Assembly (NCBI GenBank): GCA_903868295.1
Contig: CAIPUQ010000127.1
Span: 1 to 6,256 of the forward strand
Length of the DNA stretch: 6,256 bases
Direction: 5' to 3'
Source of the DNA: an uncultured Roseiflexaceae bacterium
Lineage (GTDB): Bacteria; Chloroflexota; Chloroflexia; Chloroflexales; Roseiflexaceae
Shown here: one piece after another, positions 5,517 through 6,256 of the stretch
Numbering within the stretch: the first letter of the stretch is position 1
How the letters are laid out: each line of letters begins with the position of its first letter
Notes under the pieces: model-generated
Database searches by the model: none
What the model saw: only the letters and a program-made list of their open reading frames with translations
Told to the model about the DNA's origin: nothing
Made by a program: the position numbers and the translations under genes

Positions 5517-6256
5517 CTAGAGTGTCACGCGCAAGACGCGTACATAGATCAGCCCAATAATCAAACTGATGCACAACAAAATAACCGAGGCGGCACTTCC
5601 CATGCCCAACTCATAAAACTTAAAGCTTTGATCGTAAATATAGATACCCACCAGTTGCGTGCTGTTGCCCGGCCCACCACGGGTGAGTGTATAGACAAGG
5701 TCAAATACTCCCAAACACCCCAGTGTGTTGAGCAAAAGCCACAGCATAATCACATAGCGAATCAGCGGGAGGCGGATGCGCGTCAGGGTCTGCCACGCGC
5801 TCGCTCCATCGATATGTGCTGCTTCGATGACTTCGCGGGGGATGTTTTCGAGTCCTGCCAAAAACAAAATCATCGCAAAGCCCGAATTGTTCCAAAAATT
5901 CACCAGCGTGACCGAAATCATCGGTGCTTCACGTAGCCACATCACAGGCTCAAAGCCCAACAACCCGATAATGCGATTCAGTGTGCCGTATTCACCCATC
6001 GCCAGCATCGACGACCATATCAACGATTGAATGACCGCCGGGATGACCATTGGTAGTACAACGGCCGCCAGCAAGAACGTTTTGCCCCATAAATTGGCGC
6101 GATTCAGAAACAATGCGGTAGCCAAACCCAGCACAAATTGACCGAGATTGGTCCACAACGTGTACCACAATGTCAGGCTTATCGAATGCAGGAATATTTC
6201 ATTGGTAAGTAATTTGACATAATTTGCCATGCCAACAAATTCATACACCACGGAAC
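5517..6256 (-). CDS. ABC sugar transporter permease, CUT1 family (MalF-like), 5' truncated by window edge
   Basis: This is the first of the two permease subunits of the sugar importer. The reading frame is open to the right edge. A GTG at 6251 is the first start-like codon inside, but the family pattern FVGMANYVKLL follows only a few residues later and normally comes after a first membrane helix, so about 50 N-terminal residues including that helix lie outside. Numbering from that GTG, the visible part has hydrophobic segments near 24-50, 58-82, 111-133, 164-184 and 217-241. It has the EAA loop at about 140-162 (EVIEAAHIDGASAWQTLTRI) and the MalF-type motif TRGGPGNST at 190-198. The substrate-binding protein gene would be expected further upstream, outside the window. 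GC is lower than in the left part of the window, as in the partner permease. Confidence 0.93.
   Translation of the reverse strand, partial: SVVYEFVGMANYVKLLTNEIFLHSISLTLWYTLWTNLGQFVLGLATALFLNRANLWGKTFLLAAVVLPMVIPAVIQSLIWSSMLAMGEYGTLNRIIGLLGFEPVMWLREAPMISVTLVNFWNNSGFAMILFLAGLENIPREVIEAAHIDGASAWQTLTRIRLPLIRYVIMLWLLLNTLGCLGVFDLVYTLTRGGPGNSTQLVGIYIYDQSFKFYELGMGSAASVILLCISLIIGLIYVRVLRVTL

Overview
The window reads as a moderately high-GC bacterial chromosome segment that carries carbohydrate metabolism genes. The genes are well spaced and the 3' intergenic regions are full of small repeats. The repeat types (a 7-base AACTGAT tandem tract, a dispersed 'GCGTCTCTGCGTGACCG' element and REP-like GTCGCC...GGCGAC palindromes), together with this gene content, remind me of Chloroflexota (Anaerolineae- or Herpetosiphon-like) genomes. 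That assignment is a guess, because nothing here is a phylogenetic marker.

Layout. (1) 2-763, plus strand: 3' part of a PfkB-family sugar kinase, most likely 2-keto-3-deoxygluconate kinase, ended by a clear intrinsic terminator (787-818). (2) 764-1176: intergenic region with the terminator, an inverted pair of short repeats, two copies of the GCGTCTCTGCG element and an eight- to nine-copy 7-bp tandem array that abuts the next stop codon. (3) 3128-1177, minus strand: a two-gene unit with a small coiled-coil protein bearing a C-terminal J-domain-like HPD segment, then malQ (4-alpha-glucanotransferase, GH77), 23 bp apart. (4) 3244-4200, plus strand, divergent from (3): an aldo/keto reductase. 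(5) 4201-4618: intergenic region with a strong bidirectional hairpin and three copies of a composite repeat. (6) 6256-4619, minus strand: two consecutive CUT1-type ABC sugar permeases (MalF-like, cut by the window edge, and MalG-like) with 10 bp between them. Their substrate-binding protein probably lies beyond the right edge.

How they fit. The two permeases would form the membrane channel of a sugar or oligosaccharide importer. MalQ would rework maltodextrins in the cytoplasm. The KDG kinase would feed 2-keto-3-deoxygluconate (from uronates or an Entner-Doudoroff-type route) into central metabolism, and the aldo/keto reductase would handle an unknown carbonyl substrate. The genes lie in at least four transcription units, so a single pathway is not demonstrated. 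I found no mobile-element genes, CRISPR array, tRNA or rRNA. I see no convincing undescribed system. The points most worth a second look are the repeat architecture and the J-like/coiled-coil gene upstream of malQ.
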